Part shown: positions 23,401 through 34,930 of the stretch, piece by piece | Position numbering within the stretch: the stretch's first letter is position 1 | Layout: each line of letters opens with the position of its first letter | Origin: Powellomyces hirtus | Lineage: Eukaryota > Chytridiomycota > Chytridiomycetes > Spizellomycetales > Powellomycetaceae | Assembly: GCA_025526995.1 (NCBI GenBank) | Contig: JAHLKG010000003.1 | Span: 434,001-498,000 of the forward strand | Direction: 5' to 3' | DNA length: 64,000 nt | Translations under genes and position numbers: made by a program | The notes under the pieces: generated by a model | Database searches by the model: none | The model's input: the letters and a program-made list of their open reading frames with translations, nothing else | Told to the model about the DNA's origin: nothing

Positions 23401-25538
23401 ATGTTGGAACTCCTTGTCGTCGGTGCTGGCCCGCATTCTCTGGCCCTGATGTCTGCGCTCTTCGAGACCCGTCCCGACAAGTACACAGAACACCCAGACA
23501 ATGCGCTGCTTTTCTTTCGCGCAGCAGCGCCAACCACACCCGCCAATGGCACTATCCTCACTGCTCCCGTCCTTGCACGCAGCGATCATCTCAACTGGCG
23601 TCCTCGTAAGGCAGAAAACAAGACGGTTGCCAACGCCTTGAGCCTCGCAGATGACCGTCACCCTGGTGCGAGATTGAAACCTGACGCTGAGGCCGGGCAC
23701 ACGTGCAAGATTCGAAGTCGCTCCAAGAAGCATGTTTGTAGACAGAATCCCGTTGTGGCACCAATTCCTCTTGATATTGCCGAGAGCATTCGCGTTCTCG
23801 ACCGGCTTCCGCAGCTAGAGGAAGATGGGAAAGATTCTACAATGCTGGGCGGTTGGATGCCTCTCTGGAGACGCCAGATGCAGTTTCTCGTAAGTATTGT
23901 GAATCGCTACATAGTTCTGATGCACAGTGGTTGATCCTCATTTGTGTTCGACAGCGTGTCCCTCATCTTCGCAGCCCAGTTAACCATCACCCTGACCCAG
24001 TGGACCCTTCTATGCTATGGCAGTATGCTATGCGCTCCCATCGCACCTCGGACACCGACCTGGTCCCGCTACGACTCCCGCGTACGGGATGCTACAATGG
24101 GGTAAGTGGCATTCATTTGTCCGACGAGGCCTGTCAATGAAGTTTATAAAATGTTCTCAGCCGTTCCTGCTGCCGAGCACCGACCTATTCTTCGACTTCT
24201 GCGGTCGAGTGATTGTGAATGGTTTTGCGCTGCAGGATCTTGTTCACCAGGGGAACGTGGCCAAGATAAGGCCAGTGCCGCACTGTGACTGTCCGGAGAA
24301 TGCCGCAAGCCTGGACGTGGACAAAATGAGCAGTCGCAAATGCGACCATTTTGAAGTAGTGCTGCACGACGGACAAGTCCTGGAAGCCCGCAACGTGGTC
24401 GTCGCTACGGGATCTGCAGGGGCAGCGCACAAGATTCCACAATGGGCGAATGATCTCACGGCCAAAGACGGAGACCGCCCGCCACATGCGATTGTACACG
24501 TCTTTGACTTGGCACTCAACCCTGGACACTATCTGCCGCCGTGCTGCGGTAACGGATGTTCAGACGACCTGAAAGGCATGAGGATTGTGATTATTGGCGG
24601 TGGCATCACAAGGTATGATCATATCTGCATTGAAATAGCCATTACACTGTTTAAACCCTCCTCTTTTGTCTCCAACTCTTCAGCATCCACCTCTCACGCG
24701 TGGCACTCGACATGGGCTGCCGCGACATAAACCTCCTTGTCCGCTCGCCCATCCGGGTGCAGCCATTCGACGTCTCAGCAGAGTGGCTGGGTCCGCATCG
24801 CTCCCCACGCATTGCTGCTTTCTGGTCCGACGCATCTCCGGCAGGCCGCGCCGAGCGTTTGCGAAACGCCCGATTTCCCGAAAAAGCAGAGCAAGAGCAA
24901 GGAGGGAGCGGCGCAACGGTTACAGAAGAAGCCCTCGCTCTCGTGACAGACGGTTTGGCCGATGGCCGCATGCGAATTGTGCAGCCCGCGTCAGTCCTCT
25001 GCGCGCAGTGGAATGTTATCAGCGACCAGAATGCAGGCAAAAGAAAGCCTGACTCCCAGTCCACGGAGCAGAAGCAATGGGCACTCGATCTGGACGACGG
25101 TGCCTCAATGCACTGCGACATCATCTGGTAGATTGCTTCTCTGGCCTCCAACTGTTGATGCCCCAAATGCTCACTGAGGATGGTTTCCAGGCTTGCGACT
25201 GGGACAGCGCCAAATGCATCCACTGATCCCATCCTGGAAGACGTTTTCAAGCAGGTATGTGCTGCTGGATGCTGTGATATCTTGTCCGGCCTCTATTCAA
25301 CGCGATAGTGACAACATGTGTTTAACATCCACAGCACCCGGTCGATCTAGTCAATGGTCTTCCCCAACTACGCCCAGATCTCTCATGGTCTCGCGGGTGC
25401 CCTGGCCTGTTCGTCACAGGTCCGCTAGCCGCTCTCGAAGTCGGCCCGGGCGCACCCAATCTTGCCGGTGCGCGTCTCGCTGCGGCCCGCATTGCTCCGG
25501 CTCTTCGTGACCGTTTCCGCGTGAGTGTCAGGCCGTGA
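23401..25538 (+). CDS. FAD/NAD(P)-binding oxidoreductase (monooxygenase-like)
   Basis: 599-residue flavoprotein-like enzyme. Exons: 23401-23889, 23955-24101, 24161-24612, 24684-25127, 25191-25254, 25335-25538 (TGA). Two dinucleotide-binding motifs are clear: an N-terminal VVGAGPHSLALM (FAD) and a central IVIIGGGITSIHLSRVALD (NAD(P)H). The motifs VVVATGSAG and, near the end, LATGTAPN and LFVTGPLAALEVGPGAPNLAGAR are typical of the N-hydroxylating/Baeyer-Villiger-like flavoprotein superfamily. Substrate and pathway are not recognisable. The last exon contains a possible further donor (CGC|GTGAGT), so the true end could lie downstream. It converges on the adaptin gene. Confidence 0.83.
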
Positions 25539-25841
25539 TGTGAATAGAGATGCCAAGAAGACCATGTTTCTTTCATACAACTCGGGGATGCTATGACAAT
25601 GCGCGGGCACACAACTTGGTACTTTGATACTCTCTTTAGACTTGCCATAAAACTTTGTATTACCGGAACCAAACGCAAAAGAAAATGCTTGATTGTTCAG
25701 CTCATGAGTTGCGCAGTATCTGTGCTCGCTTCGGGTCGTTGTAGCATCTCCATGTCAGGGGTGGTGTCATGATCACCATCTACCGCTACTGGAACAATGG
25801 ATCGACCCTATTTTAAATGCAGAGGTTGTTGATCGATGTGT
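25539..25841. other. short spacer between convergent genes
   Basis: I searched the minus strand for missing 3' exons of the adaptin. One frame is open on the minus strand at about 25775-25690, but it shows no adaptin homology and its phase does not fit the available donor. Nothing else seen. Confidence 0.45.
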
Positions 25842-27663
25842 TCAGTCCAAATCGTCAGAGAAGATTGCGCACACCTTCAGCTCGGCGGCTTTAGTGGCAT
25901 CGAGTAGCTCCAGCAGCTTTAGAGACTCGGCACCAAGATGCTTCAGGTTCTCGTTCCTCGAACTGAGCAACTTAGTGATGGGCCCTATCAATTCTTTTGC
26001 CAGGTCCGCAGATATGCCATCGGCGGTGATGAAGGCAGATATGCGGTGTAGACCCCTGACAGTTGCAAGGTAAAGAGCATATGCTGGCTCATTCTCAGAT
26101 GCCGTTGCATTCAGGTAGGAATGTATGCATGCTGTCTTTAGCAATGGGAATGCAACAACTTTGGCGGATCTAACATATAACGCGCAAATTGAAGCGATCA
26201 GATCCATGTACGCGGTGGAAAGGTAGCAGTGTGGCTTTACTCGATGTCGGAAGATGAGAGAATGGAGATGATGTCGAGCGTGCGTACTTGAAGCCATGGG
26301 GCATGCACTCCATGGAAGTCGAATTCCGCAGAAAGTCGGCCAGATACGAGCTGCCCATAGATGTGTACAAAGGCAGGGAGTAAGGTCTGAAATGGCTCAC
26401 AATCGTGCTGCACAAAGTAAATCGCGCGCTGGGTTTAGAATGCGAATTGGATACGGTATGCGAGAGCTTGCGCTCGCTCACCTTGACTAGATCCGTGAAT
26501 AGCGCCAGCGTGGCGCCCATGACACCCTCGTCTGTGTCGGCAAGAGCGCGCTTGAGCGGTTTGAGGTTTGTATTCAGACAGCCTGGAATGAGTTGCGCGA
26601 ATCTTTTGAGCACAAAGACAGAACGTTTTCGGACCAGAGCGGCTGGATGTTCCACCAAAATAATTCGAGCAAAAGCCGAGAAGATAGATGAGCCAAAGGA
26701 CAGGTGAACGGAAGAAAGTACGTAGAGTTCACACACAGTCGTGGCCTCTAAGGCATCGGATGACAAGCGGCAACAGCGGCGAGATCATGTCGGGGGACGC
26801 GATGCTGCATAGCGTGCTCAGGGCCGTGCTGAGCTCAAAGTCGCTGCTGCCTTCAGCAAGATCCTGAAAAACACAACTTTTGAGGATCAGCCAGCCCCGA
26901 AATCAGGACATGCCATGCCAACGCAATCACTTTTACAACACGTACCCTCTGGAGTGTGTTGACCATCAACAGGTTCAATTCGTGACGTTCGTGGAGAAAC
27001 ACAGATACACACAAATATGCTAGTCAGGGGTACGTAAAGCCTAGACGCGTCAGCATCACAATGATTTGTCAAAATATGCTGGCGCAAAACCTACCAATGT
27101 GTTTTTCAAAGGCCGTCTTTGCATCTTGCGTGAGCATAACAGCTTTTATGGCGGCAAATGATGAGACTTCCTGGTCCATCGTGTGACAGAACAGGCTTCG
27201 AGTCAAGAGCTCAGTCATGGATCGCTATGAGAAATCAAGCAAACAGCTCATTCAGCGATAACTTCTCGAGCATACACCACAGCACACGGGGACGATCGTG
27301 AGCGCTCAGTTGCGAAACGAAGGTCAGACACAGAACAGCAGCTCCCAGGCTTGCATGCGCTGGACCAATCTCAAACTCCACATCATTCTTTGTGTACCGC
27401 CACATTGAACGTACCGAATCAACCTCTGGCTTTGCCATCTCGAGTCTCAGGTTGGCAACCTCTGCTGCCAGAGTGTCATGTTCCTGGGCAGCGGTTCTCG
27501 CGCTGGTGACCAGCTTCATAAGTCGTACAAATTGGGGAGGGAAGTGGGCCTCCTCACGTGCGTTGTTTCGATAGGCATTGCTACAAGCGTCAGAGGCGCA
27601 GAGGGTAAGCACGAAGAACCTGTCAGGGAGAATAACAACGTACCTTGTGGTGTCAACGTTCAT
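25842..27663 (-). CDS. AP-4 epsilon-like large adaptin, half length
   Basis: Large-adaptin trunk protein most like AP-4 epsilon, a subunit of the trans-Golgi AP-4 coat complex. Eight exons: 27663-27644, 27580-27415, 27224-27095, 27019-26946, 26863-26737, 26642-26482, 26407-26241, 26169-25842; all phases agree, 390 residues. Matching blocks are PPQFVRLMKLVTSART, AYLCVSVFLHERHELNLLMVNTLQR, ALVRKRSVFVLKRF, ALADTDEGVMGATLALFTDL, APWLQ and NENLKHLGAESLKLL. It then stops after CAIFSDDLD. Typical epsilon subunits are two to three times longer, with further trunk, a hinge and an ear; all of that is missing. GTGTGC near the end could be a donor, but no downstream exon was found. Confidence 0.82.
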
Positions 27664-28291
27664 GAAGAGTAACTGTTATAGCCAGTGAGGGCCCTCCGAG
27701 CAGCAACAATGGGCCGAGCAAACTTATCTTTCTTCTGACAGGCTACTAGAAGTCTGTTTCGCGAACGGCGGCAAGGCTTGATTTCTTTCCACGAGTGAAA
27801 AGTCGCTGGAAAAAAGTGAGAAGGAGAAGGCGTCAGGAGGAGAGTCGCACGTGGCTTGGACGGGCAATGCGCCATCTTACGCCACACGTCATACGATGTC
27901 CGAAGTGGTGCTTCGGACACACACGCGCTGGACATTCTGATTTGTTTTGCAAACTGCACGTTTAATATGGCTGTCCAAATCATCGAAGCGTGTGTGCTGT
28001 CATTTCTCATGTAGGCGGGCGCAGGTTATTGTCAAAAAATAGATATTAATCGGCTTTGCTTGAAAGTTTAGCGAAGCTCGCTGCAGTTAGTATTCCGTAT
28101 TAGACAAAACGTATCGTTGAGTGTTGGCAGCAAGAGCGTTGAGCTCCTTTTCCTTCGCCGTTGGGTGCTCTTTTCTTGTTGCCCAGCAATAAGCAGCCTT
28201 TTCCGCGCGCCATTCGTCGCTTGCCTGCATCTTCTTGTGTGCTTCCCTGTTCCTCTGTTTGTGCATTGCTTAGAGTCTTCACCGCTCTCTC
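27664..28291. promoter_or_regulatory. divergent promoter region adaptin / TACC
   Basis: 628-bp region between divergent start codons. Open frames on both strands lack motifs. Presumed promoters and 5' UTRs. Confidence 0.45.
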
Positions 28292-31200
28292 ATGTGGCCA
28301 AGGTGGACACCTTCTGGCCTACGATACGTAAAACGCGAAGATCTGCCCGCGACGATCATTAACGACGAGACTCCTGCATCAGCTCCCGCACCAACGTCCG
28401 CCAGTCTCGACAGCACTACCAGCAGCATACCGCAGTCTGTCGACTCCGAAGCTCTCTCGATCCCCCAGCTTCAGTCTCCCCCAACAACAACAATTTCTCT
28501 TCCAACGACTGACAAGTCAACTGCTTCTGCTGAAATGAACGGTGTGCCACCAATCGTTGTTCAAGAGCAACTGGAAAGCGACGAGGATAACCACCAGGAA
28601 CACGATGCTGAATACTGGTTAAGAAAGGGTGCTTCTCCCGTCCAACCGCACAAAATCATCTCGCCGAGGAAAAGCCGAATCTTCTCGAGAGAAACTAGGA
28701 CCCCTACCCCTCCACCCCACATCACCACTAGCGCCACATACCAAGACCAGGTTATGTCTATTCACGAGCTTGACTCCTCCCTACAGGAACACGAGCTTGA
28801 GCATGAGCAGCAGCCACAGCAATCACCTGCGATCAAATCCGTATCCCCGTCCCCTTCCAAGTACAAACCTCGTTCCGGCAGGTCTCCGGCGCGTTCTCAT
28901 TGGCAGGCTCAACAAGATGTCGGTGCTGTATCAGCAGATGTCATGAGGCCCGTTGAAAGAAGACGATCGCAAGTCTGGAATGACGAGATGCATGTCAGAT
29001 CCGCGATGGAGGCGGTTGAGGAGTATAAAGTGGTCATCAAAGAACCCGCAAGCGCCAATGAGACTCGCCAGAGAGATAATGTTCATTCATCACCAACCAT
29101 ATCATCCGCACCCCAGCAGCCCGATGTCGGGAGCGCGGCAACTCCTGCCAGGCCAGCGGTGCCTGATGGCGAAAAGTCCACACCTGCAACAGACCGCGCC
29201 AAGCGTCGAAGTGCTGCTCGCCGAACATCACGCTCCTCGTCATCGTCCGCACATTATGCTTCCGACCATGGGGATGAGTTTGAAAGAGATGTCGCTGCTC
29301 TTCGCGCCTCGCCGAGAAAAGTTGTTGAAGGACATTCAGATGCCAGCCCTAGAGAGACAACCGAAAATAGGTCGTCTGCTACTGCATCCGTATCTCCTTC
29401 TACCTCTCCGATCGCACTTGCTGCAGAGGCCATCCGTCCAGTTGCTCTTCCGATTGGCCAACCATGGTCGGGCGGCGTGGAACCCTCTGCTTCTTCACTG
29501 TCTGGAAGTCCCATTATTGGACGACGCTCCTCGCCCTTGAGAAATGAAACCGGCGACAGAAGCGGCCGCCCAGGGCGCGCGAATGCGCGTCCCGGAAGCT
29601 ACACTGAAAGCCCACTTCGGCCACAGGTTGCGGCAGCAACACAGCCCTGGTCTCCTAGCTCTCCGCTTCCACCCCTACCTAGCGGCGCACAATCGCATCT
29701 GGCTCCATCGTCCAATACGGAAATCCCGCAGCTTTACATGAACACCAGCGATTTCCTGCGCCGAGAAATGACCTTTCCATCAGCTTCGACCGCGAATGGC
29801 AACGGACTCCCTGCAGACTACACCAAATTCGCACATTTGATGACGCCGATGCGGCCTGCTCCATCGTCGCACCTGCCGTTTGATGCTAAAGCCATGGCTG
29901 AGTTCGACCCGCTCGTGCCAGTCCCAAACGATTGGTTTATGAGATTCGAGACCCCGGAGGCTGCTCAGGCAGCGTTGGCTGTGTTTTCTCCTGCTCAACA
30001 GCAGTCTCCAGTCCCGTACCGCGTTCCAAGCAGCGGCGTATCCCATGTATCTCGCTCCGCTTCGGGCTCTTCTTATTCCAATCAAACCATTTCCTTACTG
30101 GATTCGGCCATCGAGTGCCCTACGCCGCGGAGCATTATGAAATACTCCGAAAGGGATATGGAGCAGTTAACACAGCGCCTTCACAGCAAGGTATGGCGCC
30201 TCAAGATTCTAGTGAAATTGATCGAGTATGTGAAGGAAGCTCCTTATCCTATGTGCTCTCTTTGTGCCCTCTTTCGTTTAGGCCGAGGCGGCGATGGCCG
30301 ATTTGCAAAAGAAGGTATGGATCCGTTGCTAACATGAGATTGGCGCGGGGAAACTTTGCGCCAACTCCAACACCCAATCTGCCTTTCGGACGATCTGCTC
30401 ACCCAACCTGCTTTTAGTTGGAAGCCGATTTCGAATGTCGCCATAAGCAGGTATTTGTCTCCTCCAAAACGGGGTTTTAATCGAAGTCTGATGTAATGTT
30501 TTGAACCAACAGCTGGAAGCCGAGTTTGCGATCGTAGAGACCGAATACCAGGCTCAACTGGAGGCCGAACGGAAGGTAGCGGCCGAGGAATCTAAGATTG
30601 CCTTGCAAGACTATGAGGAAAGGCAACGGAAACTCATCGGTATTCAGAAGTATGCACTCCGCTCTTACGTGCAATGGTTTTAATCATGGATTCTCTTCCG
30701 ACCGAATCAGAGGATCATGGACTAGAACGAGATCGCAATACGATGGAATATGATCGTCTATTTGAACAGTTGGAGCAGACGTACGACGACAAGACTCGCC
30801 TCGGCAAAGAAATTGACGTTTTGGACGTAAAAAACAAACAACTACGCCTTGATTTGGCTGACATGAGGAGGGTAAGTGATACGTGCCTCAGAAGCCACTC
30901 ATGGAGCCCCTTCCGCCGTGATTTTTTCTGACTCTTGAATTTTGCGCAGTCTTCGGGCAAGCTGACTAGCCAAATTGACGGGCTTAACGAAGACCTTCGC
31001 CTCGCCGAAGAACGATACCGTAAACTCAAGGGCTTCGCCGATAACAAACTCGAAGAGTACGTATCAGTATCTAGCTTGCCAATCATCATCTTTCCGGAAT
31101 TCTCATGTTCTTCTTTGTTTTTTCCTTATAATTTCATTGATTAGGGCCAACGCAACGATCACGCGCATACAAGGCGAGCACGAAATAGAAATCTCGACCA

Positions 31201-31334
31201 TGAACGCCAAACATCTTCGTCTCGAGATGAAACTCAGGACCTTGGAGCGATCTCTCGACTCCAAAGACCAGGAAATCGCATCTCTTAGCCAGATTTGTGA
31301 TAGCTTGGTACAGCAGCTTGAAGGTGGACATTAG
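28292..31334 (+). CDS. TACC-domain microtubule / spindle-pole protein
   Basis: 849-residue member of the transforming acidic coiled-coil family (Alp7/Mia1, TACC1-3), which brings XMAP215-type polymerases to microtubule-organising centres. Exons: 28292-30190, 30282-30314, 30418-30450, 30513-30639, 30711-30871, 30950-31056, 31145-31334, all in phase. Residues 1-630 are disordered and Ser/Pro-rich. The C-terminal 220 residues are continuous coiled coil (LEAEFAIVETEYQAQLEAER; LADMRRSSGKLTSQIDGLNE) ending with the TACC signature (LRTLERSLDSKDQEIASLSQ, ICDSL). The two 33-bp exons each add 11 residues, about three heptad turns. The junction 30639/30711 is the least certain. Confidence 0.88.
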
Positions 31335-32748
31335 ACTCGCTGTCACAGAGATTCACAAAGAATGACAGCGAGGGGCCGATGGAATGACATGAAGACCTGG
31401 GTACAATTCATGTGTCCTCAACAAATACTTGTGCAATACAATGAACATTTCCGGACGACATCGTCCAGACCTTACAGAATGCAAACGTGCGAGTAAGGTG
31501 CAAGATGCTCATCAAACAACTAATTTTGACAGCGACTGGGGAGACGCGATCGCCGGATGACTAAGCAACGTAAAGCTGTCAGTGAGTGGATGATCAAACT
31601 TCGGAAGACGCCGACCATCAGCACAGTATTTGAGATAGCTTGGGAACTGTCTGATTCTGCGGCATGTTGACGGAGATACCTATTTTTCGAGCGTTCACAG
31701 AACATTCCTCCTTCAGAACACCTCACAGGTGCCACAAGAACCTCATTGTCATTGACCCCTATTGACCTCAAGCGCGGGGCGGTCTTGATGGTTTGCAAGG
31801 TGGCTTGTCACAGCAATGATAGGCGGACCCCCACTCGTTGAACGCCTGTTCCGGATGAGAAATCTTGCGCTCGATTGGGATAGAATATTGGAAGTCGACA
31901 CAGGGCTTCTGTACGCTCATAACTCCATCCATGATACCTATCTCCAGATCCTTAAAATGGCGGCATACATTTGTTTTCTGGAGCACAACGAGAGCCCTTC
32001 AATCTGTCTGCTGCTTCTCTCATTCGGCCTACACGCGGCCTTGCAATAAGTCCGTTCGATCAAAAGGCAACTCACGCAGTCTCCCTCAACAAGGAGGATA
32101 AGGGTGTACCACCTGAGAAATGTACTGACAACTTGACTCTTCGCGTGCATTCAATCATTCCCAGAATCTTACCGACCTTTCGCCCTGGACCTGACGCAAG
32201 ATTGCTTGAAAGCCTTGAAGGGCTCAAGAACTCTGAGTTAGTATGTCTGATCATCGCACAGCACGGGATAGCATCCCCGCCATTTCATTGTGCGATTCGG
32301 ATTTTGTGCGACTAATGCGTTTTCTTAGCAGAGACACGATCTTGAACCCGTGCGATGTCAAGTACTTGTTGTTGCAAGGTATTGCGAATGCTACATTCAT
32401 ACATATGTAACGGGTTTGACATCAAAGCGACTAGGACATTCTCTAGCTACAGGCAAGACTCTTATTTGGATACTCCTGCAAAAGCAAGCAGTGTCAAAAT
32501 TACTTTGTGCAGGGAGAGAGAAACGACCCGAGCGGAATGCGTTAAGGTTGAGCCAAGTAACCTGCCCTTGCCGCATGGGTTTTTAGAGTTTTTATGGTTT
32601 TTATATATGAAACCTTATGCGGATCAGTTGCCGCAAGCCGCGTGGCAGATGTAGTGTTGTGAAAGGTCTTCGGACAAGCTTTATAAGTTTCATCGTCGTG
32701 TAGACTGCTTCCCCATTTTCCGGCTTTGATTTACTACCTATTGCACGC
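31335..32748. other. intergenic, start of accessory region
   Basis: 1.4 kb with short open frames on both strands, none with a motif or sensible splicing. No gene or repeat recognised. Confidence 0.45.
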
Positions 32749-33420
32749 ATGGACCCGACAAGAGATCCCCGTCCGTTGCCACCTAATTGAATTATACAAT
32801 TTGACCCTCAATATCACTTTGTCGGTATGTGCAGGGATGTGCAATGGCTGAACATCGGTAAATCTAACGGGAAAGCTGACGTCCGACAAGTTCTGTTCTC
32901 TGTAGAAACGGTAACGAAGTTATCCTCCTGGGTTGATCCACGAGGCACACCGCAGCCTCAACCATACTATGCCCCTCCTGGACCTCCTGGCGGAATGTCT
33001 TATCGAATGGCTCCAAATCCACAAGCCTCGTCCCACAGTTACCACGCTGCTCAAAAGCCTTACCAGGGGTGCTGGAGCTGCGGACCAGTACGCTTATCAG
33101 CGTGGTCCTGTAGACTATCAGAACACTGCCAGTCAACCTCCACTCCCACATGAGACGTTCGTGCAGGAACGTTACGGTTCAGGTTACGAAAATGGAAATT
33201 AACACAAGAAGGACAAACGACACGGGGACGATGGCCTGAGCACCGGCATGGCAGTTGGCGCTGCGGTGCTTGCCGGCGGGATGGGGATGCTTGCTGTTAC
33301 TGAAAGCAGCGAGAATTCAGATCAGGAAGTTCAGTCGGATTGTGAAGGCGCGGGTGATGAGGAGCATATAACTCAAATGAACAGCGCATGTAGGTGTACA
33401 TTTTGCATTTCATTTTAAGA
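32749..33420 (+). pseudogene. broken WW-domain protein gene
   Basis: Remnant of a WW-domain gene. Exon 1 (32749 to about 32824) reads MDPTRDPRPLPPN, then a TGA where the first conserved Trp belongs, then IIQFDPQYHFV. A GTATGT...TGTAG intron joins to ETVTKLSSWVDPRG, completing the WW domain. A Pro/Tyr/Gln-rich region follows, a frameshift near 33065, then QYAYQRGPVDYQN. A TAA at about 33200 precedes a Gly/Ala-rich stretch (TGMAVGAAVLAGGMGML) and an acidic tail. Three independent lesions argue for a dead gene. It sits at the edge of the transposon-rich region. Confidence 0.7.
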
Positions 33421-33889
33421 GCGATGCGTCAGTCATTACCAATCGAATTCCTAGTACACAGCTAGACGGTTCCCACTTTATGCTGTGCATGGCCAACCGT
33501 TTGCAGGAAAGTGGCCCATGTCGGCCGGAGTGGTGCGATCTTCTGGCGGTCGTGTTGCAGACGCATCTTCTCGAAAGTTTAGTTGCAGTAATGAAGGCAG
33601 TAAGATACCGGATTTGTTGAAAAGGAACCCATACAAGCCGACCTCGTATCAACTGTTGGCACTCCGTCCGGAGACATGGGTATGCGTGTGTGTACGGGTG
33701 GGTATCTGGTGTCAACATAAATCGGGCAAAGATTCTGTGTCCGCCACAAGCGGTGGTGTGGCTTTCAAATGACGTAAGATGTTACATAATCCAGCGTGAC
33801 CCATGGTGGAATTGATGCCCGCAAGTGCGGGATGGGCTCTGGACGAAGATGGTGCAGTCATATCACAAACTGCTACATTGCTATTGCTA

Positions 33890-34016
33890 TTGCTCCTCAT
33901 TTGCTTGATGCTATGATGGCACCCAAACGCAAAGATATCATCCGAGTGTGGACTGCAGCTGTAGAAATTGCCCGAATTGTTCAACAATTACTCCGCAATG
34001 TGCAGGACCGGTAGGG
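33890..34016 (+). mobile_element. Ty3 integrase fragment
   Basis: About 125 bp matching, with scattered changes, the integrase C-terminal region of the nested Ty3 element at 41213-41340 (shared core: CACCCAAACGCAAAGATAT, then AATTGTTCAACAATTACT-like). Ends abruptly on both sides; no LTR. Confidence 0.8.
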
Positions 34017-34098
34017 TGAAGAAACCTTTCAGGTCAATGATCGAGCTGGCAAACCACATAGCCAATCATGTGCAATACGCCAGGGAAAAAAAAACCGC

Positions 34099-34302
34099 AT
34101 GTCAAATCCAGATTCCGCATGGCTTGAGTTGCGGTCACGAGGCTTCGGGCATGGCGGAGTTTCTTTGGAATTCGAGATCTTGCATGGGATGATTATCGTG
34201 GCGGGGACTCACAAAGAAGCCTTGCCTCGGTATCCTTTTAAAACGATCTCTTTTTGCAAGCGCTGTTTCCAGTGGCTCGTTGGGTCTGAGGGCATGGAGA
34301 TC
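34099..34302 (+). pseudogene. C2H2 zinc-finger gene, 5' part, cut by copia insertion
   Basis: Open frame from ATG 34099 running into the copia insertion at 34303; its continuation is at 47008-47670. The frame ends in a CKRC pair (34255-34266) followed by residues leading to the insertion point; the His pair of the same finger is across the element. See the 3' part for the model. The sequence is rich in CATG, like its other half. Confidence 0.6.
34298..34302. repeat. target-site duplication AGATC (left)
   Basis: Five bases AGATC directly before the 5' LTR, repeated exactly at 47003-47007 after the 3' LTR. A 5-bp duplication is the expected footprint of an LTR-element integrase. Confidence 0.93.
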
Positions 34303-34543
34303 TGTTAGCGTGTACAGACTCTGTCATTGAGTCACAACTGCGCCATCGCAGGGCGTATCACGCGATCACGTGCAACCCACGTGATCAACTCCGATATAAG
34401 TAGTTTTCCTTCCATACTTAATATATCGATGGGACTTTTCTCTTTTTCTCCAATCGAGTGGGATTAAGTTACTTCGTTGTTTTGCTCAGTCAACTACCCT
34501 GAAAGCTTCCTCAACTATCTACCCAGATACTCTCAGACCAACA
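34303..34543 (+). repeat. copia 5' LTR
   Basis: 241 bp, TGTTAG...CCAACA; matches 46762-47002 except at three sites. TATAAG at about 34393 could serve as the promoter's TATA element. Confidence 0.95.
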
Positions 34544-34557
34544 GGTTATGAGCCCTG
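34544..34557 (+). promoter_or_regulatory. primer-binding site, half tRNA-iMet type
   Basis: GGTTATGAGCCCTG directly follows the 5' LTR. It is complementary to the anticodon-stem region of fungal initiator tRNA (CAGGGCTCATAACC in yeast iMet), not to a tRNA 3' end. Drosophila copia uses the same half-tRNA priming, which supports the copia assignment. Confidence 0.85.
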
Positions 34558-34930
34558 AAATGGTAGGCAACAAAACGAGCCCCCGGTACACTCGTAGTAT
34601 GCTAAGACGCCTAGCGGGTCGACGGACCCCGGGGTCCAATACGCTACAACGAGCCATAGATTGTGCCGCAAAGAAAAGCGCACAAGTGCCTGGTGAATGG
34701 ACATCACCAAGCAATGGAGGGAACTCTGCCGGTAACGATACATTGGCAGAACCAACGCCCTTGAGTGTCGACGCCAACGAGGGCGACGACGCATTGGAAA
34801 GGCGTACCCAAAACATCGACCGCCGAGATGGCAAGGTCAAAACCCGTCCCCTATCAAGCAGTACGGATGATCACAGAATGATCAACTACAGTACTCCAGC
34901 AGCATTCCCAAGTGGAAATCAGCGAACACC

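Noticed and set aside
25690..25775. Possible last exon of the adaptin
   Set aside because: Open on the minus strand, but its phase does not fit the GTGTGC donor and it lacks adaptin similarity.
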